The notes below the pieces were generated by a model, which made no database searches, had not been told where the DNA came from, and saw only the letters and a program-made list of their open reading frames with translations. From the NCBI GenBank assembly GCA_905182985.1, contig CAJJDN010000010.1:765143-829142 (forward strand): 64,000 bases of DNA, in the 5' to 3' direction. Positions 22,242-33,051 of this stretch are shown one piece after another; positions within the stretch are counted from its first letter, which is position 1; each line of letters starts with the position of its first letter. This DNA comes from Paramecium sonneborni. Taxonomy: Eukaryota > Ciliophora > Oligohymenophorea > Peniculida > Parameciidae. The translations under genes and the position numbers were made by a program.

Positions 22242-24837
22242 TAGTAATAATAATAATAGTAGTAATAATAATAATAGTAGTAATAATAATAATAATAGTA
22301 GTAATAATAATAATAGTAATAATAATAATAACAATAACAACCAGAATAATAGTAATAATAACAATAATAACCATTACAATAATCATAATAACAAACTTAA
22401 TAAAATATTTTAAGCTCATTAGGATAACTTTTAAATTCATTCTCTTAAAATCAAAACTTACAATAAAATAATTAATAATAGATTTAAATAGAGTAATAAG
22501 GAGATCAAATTATAATTGATGCTTAAGTTTTAGAAATTGATGCAGGAAGTGAATCAGATTAAAATTAAACAGGAAATCAACAATAAAATAATAATCCTTT
22601 GAATGCAATTAATAATTTAGTCAAGTATAATTTTTGTTTCATATTTAGCAATTTAATTAATTTAGAATAATAATAAAATTCATTCTAATCACAGTAGCCA
22701 TTTTAAGCTTAACAGTAACAATAAACATAAGCAAATAATTAATAATAATAACAGCAATAAAATAATTAAGATTTACCATAATAAGCTTAATCAATGATGT
22801 CAGGTTTACTAGGAAATTTAGGATTAGGAGGTCAATAAGGTGGAGCTAACTTATTTACTATGACACTTCATGAACTTATGATGTAAAATTATGCAAATCA
22901 GATGGATGAAGGTGAATTAGAAATTTTATAAATATTTTCATAAGTCAAAGTAGGTGATTTAATGGCTGCCTAAATCTCTGGCAATTATTCATTTTTAGAT
23001 GGCCTATAAGGAAATATTAAACAAAATTTACATAATTTAATAGGAAAATTTGAAGGAAAAATCGAGTTAATTGAAAAATTAGCCAACTCATTTTTATCTA
23101 CAGTAGTTCCTAAAGGAAGTCATTAACATTTAGTAATAGAAGGATTTGACCCAAGAATAACAGCATCTGAAGCTCTTGTAAAACATATCAAATAATTTTT
23201 CTTGATTATTGAAAAAGACTATACAAATAGTGTTGAAAAATTTAGCGATGCAATGATTAGTCAATTTTTCAAAATGATTGGAGAAACTGCTTATGAAGTT
23301 TCAGAAGGATTAGTTCACGGCCTTGAAGATTACAAATAGATTATTCAGTAATATTTATTTTCATAAGTAGAGCAAACTTAGAAGATTTATTAAGAAAATC
23401 TATTGGTCCTGAAATTGCTGTAATGTTTGGAGGTATGCTATTTATGATGCTTTGGAATTTAGTTGAAAGATCATATAATTAACNCAATAACAACCAGAAT
23501 AATAGTAATAATAACAATAATAACCATTACAATAATCATAATAACAAACTTAATAAAATATTTTAAGCTCATTAGGATAACTTTTAAATTCATTCTCTTA
23601 AAATCAAAACTTACAATAAAATAATTAATAATAGATTTAAATAGAGTAATAAGGAGATCAAATTATAATTGATGCTTAAGTTTTAGAAATTGATGCAGGA
23701 AGTGAATCAGATTAAAATTAAACAGGAAATCAACAATAAAATAATAATCCTTTGAATGCAATTAATAATTTAGTCAAGTATAATTTTTGTTTCATATTTA
23801 GCAATTTAATTAATTTAGAATAATAATAAAATTCATTCTAATCACAGTAGCCATTTTAAGCTTAACAGTAACAATAAACATAAGCAAATAATTAATAATA
23901 ATAACAGCAATAAAATAATTAAGATTTACCATAATAAGCTTAATCAATGATGTCAGGTTTACTAGGAAATTTAGGATTAGGAGGTCAATAAGGTGGAGCT
24001 AACTTATTTACTATGACACTTCATGAACTTATGATGTAAAATTATGCAAATCAGATGGATGAAGGTGAATTAGAAATTTTATAAATATTTTCATAAGTCA
24101 AAGTAGGTGATTTAATGGCTGCCTAAATCTCTGGCAATTATTCATTTTTAGATGGCCTATAAGGAAATATTAAACAAAATTTACATAATTTAATAGGAAA
24201 ATTTGAAGGAAAAATCGAGTTAATTGAAAAATTAGCCAACTCATTTTTATCTACAGTAGTTCCTAAAGGAAGTCATTAACATTTAGTAATAGAAGGATTT
24301 GACCCAAGAATAACAGCATCTGAAGCTCTTGTAAAACATATCAAATAATTTTTCTTGATTATTGAAAAAGACTATACAAATAGTGTTGAAAAATTTAGCG
24401 ATGCAATGATTAGTCAATTTTTCAAAATGATTGGAGAAACTGCTTATGAAGTTTCAGAAGGATTAGTTCACGGCCTTGAAGATTACAAATAGATTATTCA
24501 GTAATATTTATTTTCATAAGTAGAGCAAACTTAGAAGATTTATTAAGAAAATCTATTGGTCCTGAAATTGCTGTAATGTTTGGAGGTATGCTATTTATGA
24601 TGCTTTGGAATTTAGTTGAAAGATCATATAATTAACATAAAAAATCACTTGAATAATAATAAAATTTAATTTAATAAGAAGAAGATTTAACAGAAGAAAA
24701 AGTAAAAAATTATTTAAATTTATTTCTAGTTATTGAAAGAAATTAATGAAGCTAGTTAGGCATGCAAATAAAATAATTAAATTAATTTTACAAATGAGTA
24801 TAAAAAAGGAGATCCAGGATATAAAGACTTTGATTGA
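20986..24837 (+). CDS. ubiquitin-like-domain, poly-Gln protein (BAG6/ubiquilin-like); locus carries an assembly duplication
   Basis: Residues about 1-75 form a ubiquitin-like domain split by two 25-nt introns (KTISQQVFELEV, IADLKKEIFTKS, RLIFLGKALQDNQKL, TIHLMAI). A Gln-rich middle with a His tract (22104-22133) and a long poly-Gln (22154-22345) follows. The C-terminal part is helical and conserved-looking (LVKHIKQFFLIIEK, SIGPEIAVMFGGMLF). Bases 22332-23483 recur exactly at 23485-24636 around one N. Dropping one copy plus the N leaves 2,598 coding bases, an exact 865-residue protein; keeping both breaks the frame. UBL plus Gln-rich layout recalls BAG6 or ubiquilin, chaperones that pass clients to the proteasome, but no UBA or STI1 repeat is visible. 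Confidence 0.85.
22104..22133 (+). repeat. CAT tract encoding poly-His
   Basis: A run of CAT codons interrupted once by AAT gives eight His in the Gln-rich linker of the UBL-domain protein. It sits 20 bp ahead of the poly-Gln microsatellite and is likely length-variable. Confidence 0.95.
22154..22345 (+). repeat. TAA/TAG/CAA microsatellite encoding poly-Gln
   Basis: Nearly 200 bp of TAA trinucleotides with scattered TAG and CAA, all Gln in this code, inside the UBL-domain gene. Using three synonymous Gln codons makes the DNA repeat imperfect while the protein repeat stays pure. It borders the left edge of the 1,152-bp duplicated block and probably caused the contig break there. Confidence 0.95.
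22332..24636. repeat. perfect 1,152-bp direct repeat joined by a single N (23484)
   Basis: 22332-23483 and 23485-24636 appear identical wherever I compared them, and the only base between them is n. Both copies lie inside one gene and include its 23-nt intron. The coding part of the unit is 1,129 bases, not a multiple of three, so a true tandem copy would put the second copy out of frame. The simplest reading is two overlapping contig ends that were joined and not merged. Confidence 0.9.
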
Positions 24838-24985
24838 TATAAGAAATTTGTACAAGGATATTATAAAACATTTACTTTATAAAATTTTTATTTCAAATTT
24901 TTATATTTTATTGATTATATCAAATATATTACTTTTGATTATGATAAAAATAAATAAAAATGATCAGCCAATTAAATCAATTTAT

Positions 24986-25192
24986 TCATCCAAAAATAGC
25001 TTTTGATAGAGAAAAACCCTTATTTTATGGTTTTTATTAAATTTGTTTAATCTATTGCTTTTTAAAAAACAAATATTTATGGTGGTTATAAAACAAGCTA
25101 TTCTCATCTTCTGGTAATTCTTTATATTTCTATTTTAGTTTCAAATCACTTATTTCTTTTTACAATTTTTCAATTTTTTCGTTAATATTCAT
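24986..25192 (-). CDS. small coiled-coil protein, 68 aa
   Basis: An intronless frame from MNINEKIEKLQKEISDLK to TGA. The N-terminal 25 residues are a heptad-type helix; the rest is basic (KKQQIKQIQQKPQNKGFS) and may bind nucleic acid or acidic partners. It lies convergent to the UBL-protein gene (148 bp) and divergent from the dolichol kinase gene. Length is near the chance limit, but the Gln-codon use and purine-rich strand agree with coding. Confidence 0.5.
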
Positions 25193-25428
25193 TTATTTAA
25201 TTTTTAATTATGAACTTTTAATTAGCATATTCTTAAGGATTTTTGGAAATACTTTTCCTTATATTAAATCCTTCCTATAAATTAGTTTTATATAGATGCT
25301 TAATGCTATATTTTGCTTATAAAACTGATCACTAATTTTACAGACATAATTAGATTGAAAATAGTAATAAGAAAAAAAAGTTCAATTTAGAAATTTAATA
25401 AATACTCATAACATTTTGCTTTTTTGTT

Positions 25429-26441
25429 ATGTATCCTTCACCACACATTATTTTGAAGGAATTTATATGCATACTATTCATGCATTAATTAGTCTAATTA
25501 TATCCTAAAAAATTAACATTTTGTGAATCGTATGCATTATCTCAATATATAATTGAATACTATTAATTTAATGGATAGGATATGTTTGAGTATTTATCAG
25601 AACTAGTTTTAATGTTGTCAGTTTTATCCTTTATATTGATTGTCCTCATACATTAAATACCAATAAAAGAACTTGCATTTGCATTTACATTTATTGCTAT
25701 TTTTAAAATAAACTTTTTTTCTATTTACTATTATCTTTAATATAGAGGACATAGTTTGGCAATTTTAATAAATGAAATTGTAACTTATGAATTTGGTAAA
25801 TACTTTTTATTATAATTTCTTGCATTAATGTTAGTAATCCCAATAAGTTATCTAAATTTGAAAAAAATAATATAAAGAAAGCTTTTTCATTTTTAGATTT
25901 TTTTCATTGTTTTATTAGGAACATAATTGAATATAAATTATACAAAGTTGGCTTTAGCAGTATTTATTTGGTTTTTTATTGTTTTTGAAGGAATGAGATA
26001 GTATTATGGAAATAATATTGAGATTTTAAAGAAATATTCTTAATTTTTATTATCCTTTTGTGACAAAAGAGATTCAGAAGAATTAATAATAACATAAATA
26101 TATTTATTAATAGGTGTATCACATTCGGTATTTTTTAGCAATACAAACAAATTTATTGGGTATTATTTATATATTATTTAAGGATAATAATATTAGGAAT
26201 TGGAGATTCTTTTGCTGCTATAATTGGATCTTAATTAGGGAAATTAAAATATCCAAACTAAAGATCAGTTGAAGGAACAATTAGTTTTTTATTTGGATGT
26301 TCTGTTGCAAATTATTTCTTAAATGAAAATCTGTAATTTTGGATAATAGCAGCAGCAATAGAAGCTTATACAGCTTAAATTGATAATTTGATTTTACCAA
26401 AAATTTAGCTTAACTAAATTGTCTAAATGATTTAATTATGA
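25429..26441 (+). CDS. dolichol kinase-like membrane protein, 329 aa
   Basis: A hydrophobic protein with about eight TM segments and a C-terminal block GIGDSFAAIIGSQLGKLKYP followed by RSVEGTISFLFG, the CTP-binding signature of dolichol kinase and related polyprenol kinases. Dolichol kinase makes dolichyl phosphate in the ER for N-glycosylation and GPI anchors. One 23-nt intron (near 26159) sits just before the motif. It is shorter than yeast SEC59 (about 520), so a bacterial-type or plant-type phytol/farnesol kinase is the alternative. Start chosen as the only ATG before the first TM. Confidence 0.8.
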
Positions 26442-26671
26442 AGAGAGATTAGTATTATTTGAGAATTATATTTATATTTACCTTTTAATAATAAATATAT
26501 AATATTTTATTATATATATATTTAATTTTTTTGAATAAATATTCCTAATAAGATTTTAAGAGGAAAATTGTTAGTAAAAAATAGATTTAATAATTTTTTA
26601 TTTCCTTTAGAGCTTATTTGGTATTATTTTTTTTCTTTGATTAGTATAATTATTTAATTAATTTAAAAAAA

Positions 26672-26924
26672 ATGTCTAACAAAATAGAAGAGGAAAAAGT
26701 ACCTGCTTAATAGCCACAATAGATTTAAAAAATATTTGATGAAGATGATGATGATTTTGAAGAATTTGAATAAGAAGGTAACTAATTTTTGATAATAAAT
26801 GATAGATTTGGAAGTGAATCATGATTTAAAAATTGATGTTAAATAATGGAGAGAAGATTGGAATGATGAAGATTTAACAGATGAATTTTCAATTTAATTG
26901 AAATAAGAATTAGCCCAAAAATGA
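26672..26924 (+). CDS. SEM1: 26S proteasome regulatory subunit SEM1/DSS1, 74 aa
   Basis: A tiny acidic protein with the two family blocks: DEDDDDFEEFEQE and, after a 28-nt intron (26778-26805), WREDWNDEDLTDEFSIQLK near the end. SEM1/DSS1 is an intrinsically disordered lid subunit of the 26S proteasome and also serves in TREX-2 and BRCA2 complexes. Length matches the family (70-90). The paired acidic-Trp motif makes the call strong despite its size, and the intron position within it confirms the splice model. Confidence 0.93.
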
Positions 26925-26942
26925 TATATAATATAAAATATT

Positions 26943-28403
26943 ATGGACTTTTATTAAATAGCTGCTAGAAATTAGTTAAATTCTGATTCTGCTGAATATG
27001 ACATCATTAATATAGAATATGCTGGAAAAGATTGTCCTTAATTTGTATTAGACATAAATGAAGAAGAGAATAATGAGAATCTTACTAATTTGCCAAAAGA
27101 ATATTTAGATAATTATTAACATCATCAAGAAAATTTTATTTATTATAAAGTTGAGATGAATGACTCAATATATGGTTTAGAGCTTAAATTTGAAATAAGG
27201 TATCTCATTGTTCAAATTCATTAGTGCAATCTAAATCTTAAGATTAAACAATATTTCTGAAAATTCTCTATATCCAGGTATGATTTTAAAGATACCCTTA
27301 AAGTAAGAATTAGATAATTCTAAAGAACTGAATTTAAAAAAAGTTGATAACTTTTATTATTCTGCCCTTTACATTACCTAAATTGGAGCTATATAAGGCT
27401 AATTTGTAATAACACCATCCTTTGTAGCATTCGAACCTGAAAAAAAATGTTAGTAGAATTATGAAATACTACGGAATGCCTAAATCAGAGATATAGACAA
27501 TTTATATCTTTAAATTCTATTGAAACATATAGTTTTTGTAGAATAATAAGAATTATCATAATTATTTCAGAATAAAATACCTCTAAATAATACTAATGTT
27601 ATAACAATAATTACATAAACAATGAAATAGAAGATTATTGCATTAAAATTAAATGAAGAAAATAGAATTGATGATTTCTTAAATTAGATTAATTAGAAAT
27701 TAGAGGATTATTACAAAAATACAAGAAAGGAAAGTTATAATATTAATATTAATTCAGAAATATATGATTAAAAGACGATAATACCATATCATTTTGAAAT
27801 TGAAGGGTAAATTTAAAATTTTGAGTAACCAAAATGTAATTTAGTAAATTATAATTAGAGGTTGTATGTCGTGATTCTTAATTAACTTAACTTGAATCTA
27901 ATTCAGAAATTGTGACAAGAGATAAATTTATTAGTATTTCAACTCATTTACCTTCTCTATATAAAGGTCAGAAATGGTAATGTATTTATTCATCCATATA
28001 ACATGGATCATCAATTAAAACTCTAATGAGAAAATCTGAAAATTAATTACCATCAATTCTTTTAATAAAAGATTTAGATTAATATTTATTTGGAGCTTAT
28101 ATATCTGATGGTATTAAAAATAGTTGTGGAAAATTTTATGGAAATGGTGAATCGTTTCTATTCACATTTAAAAATAGTTCTGATATAACAGTTTATAAAT
28201 GGACTCAAATTAATAATTATATTACATTATGTGATGTAGATGGATTAGCTGTTGGTTGTGGAGATAAATATGGTTTATTTATAAATTCTGATATATCTAA
28301 TGGATATAGTTGTCATTGTGAAACATTTAATAATGAAATACTGTCAAAATATAACAAATTTATTATAGAGAGATTAGAAATTTGGAGCATAAGTTATAAT
28401 TGA
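26943..28403 (+). CDS. LysM plus TLDc protein, OXR1/NCOA7 family, 470 aa
   Basis: Residues about 75-125 resemble a LysM repeat (YYKVEMNDSIYGLELKFEIS, ILRLNNISENSLYPGMILKIP). The C-terminal 165 residues are a TLDc domain (STHLPSLYKGQKWQCIYSS, ILLIKDLDQYLFGAYISDG, FLFTFKNSSDITVYKW, GLFINSDISNGYS). This pairing is that of OXR1/NCOA7, cytosolic proteins linked to oxidative-stress resistance and regulation of the V-ATPase. Two introns (25 and 23 nt); the second brings in the TLDc start. It begins 18 bp after the SEM1 stop. Confidence 0.9.
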
Positions 28404-28436
28404 TCATTTATTATATAATTTATGCTTAAATTATAA

Positions 28437-29193
28437 TCAAAAGTTTTTTAAGTTGTTGAAAAAATCTTAGGGCACTTTACTTTAAACAATTATTTTTCTT
28501 TTATTCTTTTAGTTTTAATTTCTAAATATTTTTTTTAAATCACAAGTATTTAGTAGTAATAAATCTAAAATCCTCTCTGTAGACTAAGAATGTTCTTTTT
28601 AACCACCACTTTTTATTTTGTTTATTTCTTCTAGGCATTTCTCAATACTAAAATTAATTTATTTTGAATATGTATTTTCAGAAATTGATGGTAACATAGG
28701 AATTTTAATCTTTTCTTGATTATTATGTTAAGGAGATTATCTCTAATTTAAAATAGGAAGAGAATATTTTTTCTGTTATTTTTCTAAGCTATTGCTAATT
28801 TAAAAAGGATCCTAAGAAGAATATTAATTATATTTACAGAACCTATTATTTTTGATTAGTCATTTTATTATTCACTATTTTTCGATTGTCTTAAATGCAA
28901 TATAAACTTTTTTCTAATGTTTTTATTTTTTTCAATTCTTCTAAACTTACATCTACCGAATTATTATATTTGAAATTATATCCATACACATCTCTGTTCA
29001 ATTATATTGTTTTATTTTTTATTTGTTATGGTTAAGTTACTTTATATATCTAATGAATAGTAGTTTTATCAACTGACTTTCTAGGACTTAAGACTGGTTG
29101 CTAAGTATTCACATGAACAGAGTATTTATTATCATATTATATTTGAGTGTTATCTATGGAATTTCTTAAACGAAGAGCTAAGCTTGATCTCAT
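28437..29193 (-). CDS. hypothetical protein, 241 aa
   Basis: A frame from MRSSLALRLRNSIDNTQ with one 31-nt intron starting GTTCTG (near 28816-28846), an unusual donor, so this splice is the weak point. The C-terminal exon SIEKCLEEINKIKSGGQKEH...LLLLNTCDLKKIF looks like helical coding sequence. Polar, basic overall, no TM. No family recognised. It converges on the TLDc gene with 33 bp between stops. Confidence 0.55.
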
Positions 29194-29844
29194 ATTTAAA
29201 AAGTAAAAAATTTAACTTTATATATCAATTATATTACTCTAATGAATATATAACCACTTCTAATTATATTGTTAAGTAATAAATCTTTGTTATTGTTTGA
29301 TTCCTGATTACTATTATATTTATTATAGCTCTTTAATAAATAATGGTAAAAACAATTATCAATTTGCGTTCTCAAAATTCTCAATTAATACACTTAATAA
29401 TTTAAAATATTTTCATTTGAACTATGCTAAACTTAATGTATGACATATACATTAGTTAAATAAAAGTTTTTTTTTCTCATCAAATTATATGTTATATTTG
29501 AAAATAAATAGATGATAGCAGAAATAATATTCTAATTTGCATACATTTTAAATAATTGTTTCACAAATGATTTACTGTCAATTAATGTTTTGAAAAGCTT
29601 GATATGTAAACCTAAAATAAATTCAAATCTTGATCATAATTTATTATTACAATAATATTTCATAATTTTAGTGATTATATACAAAAAAATAGATTTAGAT
29701 CAAAAAATAATAATATTTATTGATTCATAAAATACATCATATTAATCTGAAATCAAGATGATATTTAAAAATAGCAAATAAAATAATAGTTGTAATTATT
29801 TATTAAAAATTATAAAAATTCTAAAAAAAATTAAACAATACTTT
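29194..29844. other. 651-bp interval between divergent genes
   Basis: Mostly AT-rich with no composition bias. On the minus strand a 118-codon open frame (29190-29546, MYANQNIISAIIYLFSNITYN) ends by overlapping the start codon of the next gene. It is within the length expected by chance here and is not called as a gene. The rest should hold the promoters of the unknown gene at 29193 and the YTH gene at 29845. Confidence 0.5.
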
Positions 29845-30932
29845 ATGGGTGAAGAGTTTAGGAGAAGCCTTCAGGAATATCAATAAAGAAATGAAGAAGA
29901 ATAAGTAGAATAGAGACCATTAAAGGGATATAAAAATTAGAATCTAAGGTCTTAATAAACATTTTAAGTTTATTAACAACAATAGATTCCATATGATAAA
30001 AATAATTCAGATATAATAAAACAATAAAACTACTAGCATTAATAAATTTAAGATAATAATTTTGAAAAGTTTCCATAACAATAGAATATATAAAGTTCTG
30101 TTTATACAAATAGGCATTAAAATTATCGCAGAGATGAAAAGTAAATGTTAAAATTGTAAGATTATTAACAATAATTTAATAAAATAAACTATAGAAATTA
30201 AATTCCTTAGCAATAAAATATTTGTTATTAATTCCAAACTTAATTTTTAAGAGCTAATAATTATTACAACATTCAAGAGTTAAGGGCAAATTTTAAAACT
30301 TTAGAATAGTTAAATAACAATCATTTTCCTCCTTAAAATTCTTTTTTTGTATTAATAAGACCTAAAAATGGGTTTTAGAATATTCATAAAGCCATTAAAT
30401 ATGGAATTTGGTGTTCTACTCCTGCTGTTAATAAAGAATTATCAGAACTATACTCACATACGGCTTCTGTTTATTTAATATTCTTTCCTCTAGGATAATC
30501 ATCAAAGCTTATAGGTATAGCGTAAATGACAAGTGATTTTGATCCTGAATAATCATATAAATTTTGGGATCATGAAGGAATATATAAAGGTTCATTCTAA
30601 TTGATTTGGCATTATATTAAAAATGTAGATCCAAATTGTATAGAGGAATTATCATATTAATATAATATTCGAGATGAAGTTAAATATTGTAAAATAGATC
30701 AATTTAGAGATGGAACTATCATTTAATAGGATGAAGCATTAAAAATATTTGAAATCTTTAATCAAGCATCTGATAATTCTTCAGTATTCGAACTTTTCAA
30801 TGCATTAGATATACAAGAAGTACAAATTGTTTTTATTTTAAGGATTAAAAAAGAAACAATGTTTTTAAAAATTAAGAAAAGGTGGAAGATTTATAGAAAT
30901 AAAAAAAACTTAACAAAAAATATTAATATTGA
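29845..30932 (+). CDS. YTH-domain RNA-binding protein, 354 aa
   Basis: The N-terminal 165 residues are Gln/Asn/Tyr-rich and disordered. Residues about 170-320 are a YTH domain, which reads N6-methyladenosine in RNA: FFVLIRPKNGFQNIHKAIKY, GIWCSTPAVNKEL, VYLIFFPLGQSSKLIGIAQM, FWDHEGIYKGSFQLIW. Cage candidates are Trp in WCS, Trp in FWDHE and Tyr in IYKG; YTH proteins vary at the last position. A 23-nt intron (30820-30842) gives a short charged C-terminus. The MGEEFRRSL start is the first ATG with coding character; upstream in-frame ATGs lie in sequence that looks noncoding. Confidence 0.92.
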
Positions 30933-30965
30933 TAATTATAATTCATTTAATTTTTATTATTTTAT

Positions 30966-32212
30966 ATGAATACAACTCAATTAGAAGGAATTTCTTTATC
31001 TAAAGATTTGGAGCGATTTATAAAGAAAACAAAGATATCAAATAAAGTAATTAATGGATAGTTAGATCAAATCATCACAGAAATTGAGGAAGCTAAATCA
31101 AATAATGATTATTCTTAATTAAAAGATAAATTGCAAGTATAATATTAGATTAAGAAAGAATTTAAAACCATTAACAAAAATTAAATAAACAAATAATGAA
31201 TCCTATGCTTATATATCAAAGATGGGAAAAAACATGGATATGTTATATAAAAAAAATTTATAATATGGTCAAGAACATATAGAGTTAGATAAGACAGTCC
31301 TAATAGAAGTGAAAAATTAAATTATATATTTAGTTAATAAAGAATCATTTGTTAAGGGATGGAGAATTTGAGGCTTATGAGACCTTATTAAAAGAATCAG
31401 GTTCAGTAGATTCTAATTTACATTAATTTTTTACAGTAACCTAAAACATTGTAAAAGATTTAAAAGAAAGAAAATTAGATTCAGCTATTTATTGGGCAGA
31501 AACTAGAGAAAAAAAATCTATGAATTATCTACTTTATGAATTGTTGAAACAAAAAGTATTGAACTATTTATATATTAAAAAGGCTATACAATTAGTATAA
31601 ACTGAAGGTATTAGAGCTGCTATTTATTTTTTAAGAAATAGTTCTTCATTTTAAGAATAGAGTAAAGTTCATTTATATGAAATTTGTTTAATTACATCAT
31701 CTTTTTTAATTTGGCCCAATGTAGAAAATACTAAATACTATTATTTATATGATGATGAAAAAAATTGGCCAAGAATTTTAAATCTATTTTTAGAGGTAGC
31801 TGCAAAATCTTAAAGTAATTACTTAAATTATTCCAGATATTTTAACTAAATCTGAAATTAGAACTGTATATTCAGCTGGATGTTTAGCTATGCCTAAATT
31901 AATAAAATATAATTAAATTACAAGAAGTAATAATATTTTATAATTCATATAGATAGATCTTCAGAAGTATTAACAAATGATATTCCTATTGATATTGAAA
32001 TAGGTAAAGAATTTAAATATCATTCTTTTTTTGTATGTCCTGTCTCTAGAGAAGTAACTAATTCTGACAATCCTCCAGTTTTATTAAAATGTGGACATGC
32101 CATTTCTAAATTATCAGCCCATAAAATTATAGCTAATAAATCCAAATTCAAATGTCCAACTTGTCCTGTTGAAACAAAAAGTGCTGATTTACCTGAACTT
32201 ATTTTTATTTGA
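30966..32212 (+). CDS. RMD5: GID/CTLH ubiquitin ligase subunit RMD5/GID2-like, 383 aa
   Basis: Four introns (22, 25, 22 and 26 nt). The middle holds a LisH/CTLH-like helical region (IKNHLLRDGEFEAYETLLKE, LDSAIYWAETREKK). Then comes VYSAGCLAMPKLI, and the C-terminal degenerate RING typical of RMD5: YHSFFVCPVSREV, LKCGHAISKLSAHKI and KFKCPTCPVE, with Ser/Thr in place of some zinc ligands. RMD5 pairs with MAEA/GID9 as the catalytic pair of the CTLH E3. Length fits (390 in animals). The second intron ends AAAG and not TAG; skipping it gives a TGA within 60 bp. Confidence 0.9.
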
Positions 32213-32284
32213 TAAATACAACCCTTAAACTATGATATTTATTTATCACTTTTAATTAGAATTAATTTATTATATTAATTTCAA

Positions 32285-33035
32285 ATGGGTAAACCGCTAA
32301 CAGCTGAGCTTATAGTTCAAAAAACCAAAAATGATCAGCTTTTTTAAATAAAAAATCTAAATTTATGGGGAAATGACATAGATGATTTAAAAGCATTAAG
32401 ATAATTACCTAATTTAGAAGTGCTTTCTTTATCTGTCAATAAAATATCAACTCTTAAAGATATAGGATGCTGTCAAAAATTATAAGAGCTCTACCTTAGA
32501 AAAAATTGTATTAGCGATATAAAAGAATTGAGATATTTAGTTCATTTACCTAATTTAAAAGTTTTATGGTTGTAAGGTATTAATTTGAATAATTATTTTA
32601 GACAATCCTTGTGCAGATCATCCAAATTATAGAGAAATTGTAGTTAAATATTTACCAAATCTAGTTAAACTTGACAATACAACAATAACAAATGAAGATA
32701 AATAAAATGCTTAATCTGTCAATATTTTAGAAGATGATTTTGAAGAACAAACTTAAAATAGCAATATTTTAAATAGACCAAAATCTAGTTTAAAAGAATC
32801 TCCTAAAAAACAACCTTATATTTTTAATTAATAAGAATAATAAAGGTCTGTTACACCTGAAATCACTCAAAATCAACAGAATATTTTAAATAATAATAAG
32901 AATATTGAAAGAAATGAAAATATTCTGTGTGCTTTGTTATCTTTAATTAAAGAACTTGATGATAGTTCTTTAGAAGTTGTCAAAAAGGAAATTGATAGAA
33001 AATTACAGAAAAATAACCTTAAGCGAATTCTTTGA
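32285..33035 (+). CDS. CFAP410: ciliary LRR protein CFAP410 (C21orf2), 241 aa
   Basis: The start MGKPLTAELIVQKTK is followed by three leucine-rich repeats (IKNLNLWGNDIDDLKAL, LEVLSLSVNKISTLKDI, LQELYLRKNCISDIKEL) and the LRR cap WLQDNPCADHPNYREIVV...YLPNLVKLDN. The C-terminal helix NILCALLSLIKELDDSSLEVV matches the oligomerising end of CFAP410. In animals it binds NEK1 and is needed for ciliogenesis, and a motile ciliate fits. One 25-nt intron splits the last repeat. It converges on cyclin L with 16 bp between the stops. Confidence 0.93.
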
Positions 33036-33051
33036 ATTAATATAACAGAGC

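Noticed and set aside
22098..22440. Long minus-strand frames made of Leu or Ile runs opposite the poly-Gln tract
   Set aside because: They are the reverse complement of a TAA microsatellite and have no sequence sense; the plus strand carries the gene.
29190..29546. 118-codon minus-strand frame overlapping a start codon
   Set aside because: Within chance length for an AT-rich TGA-only genome and without protein-like composition; left unannotated.
31140..31200. Apparent frameshift in the RMD5-like gene
   Set aside because: A 22-nt intron ending AAAG restores the frame and makes the total length divisible by three.
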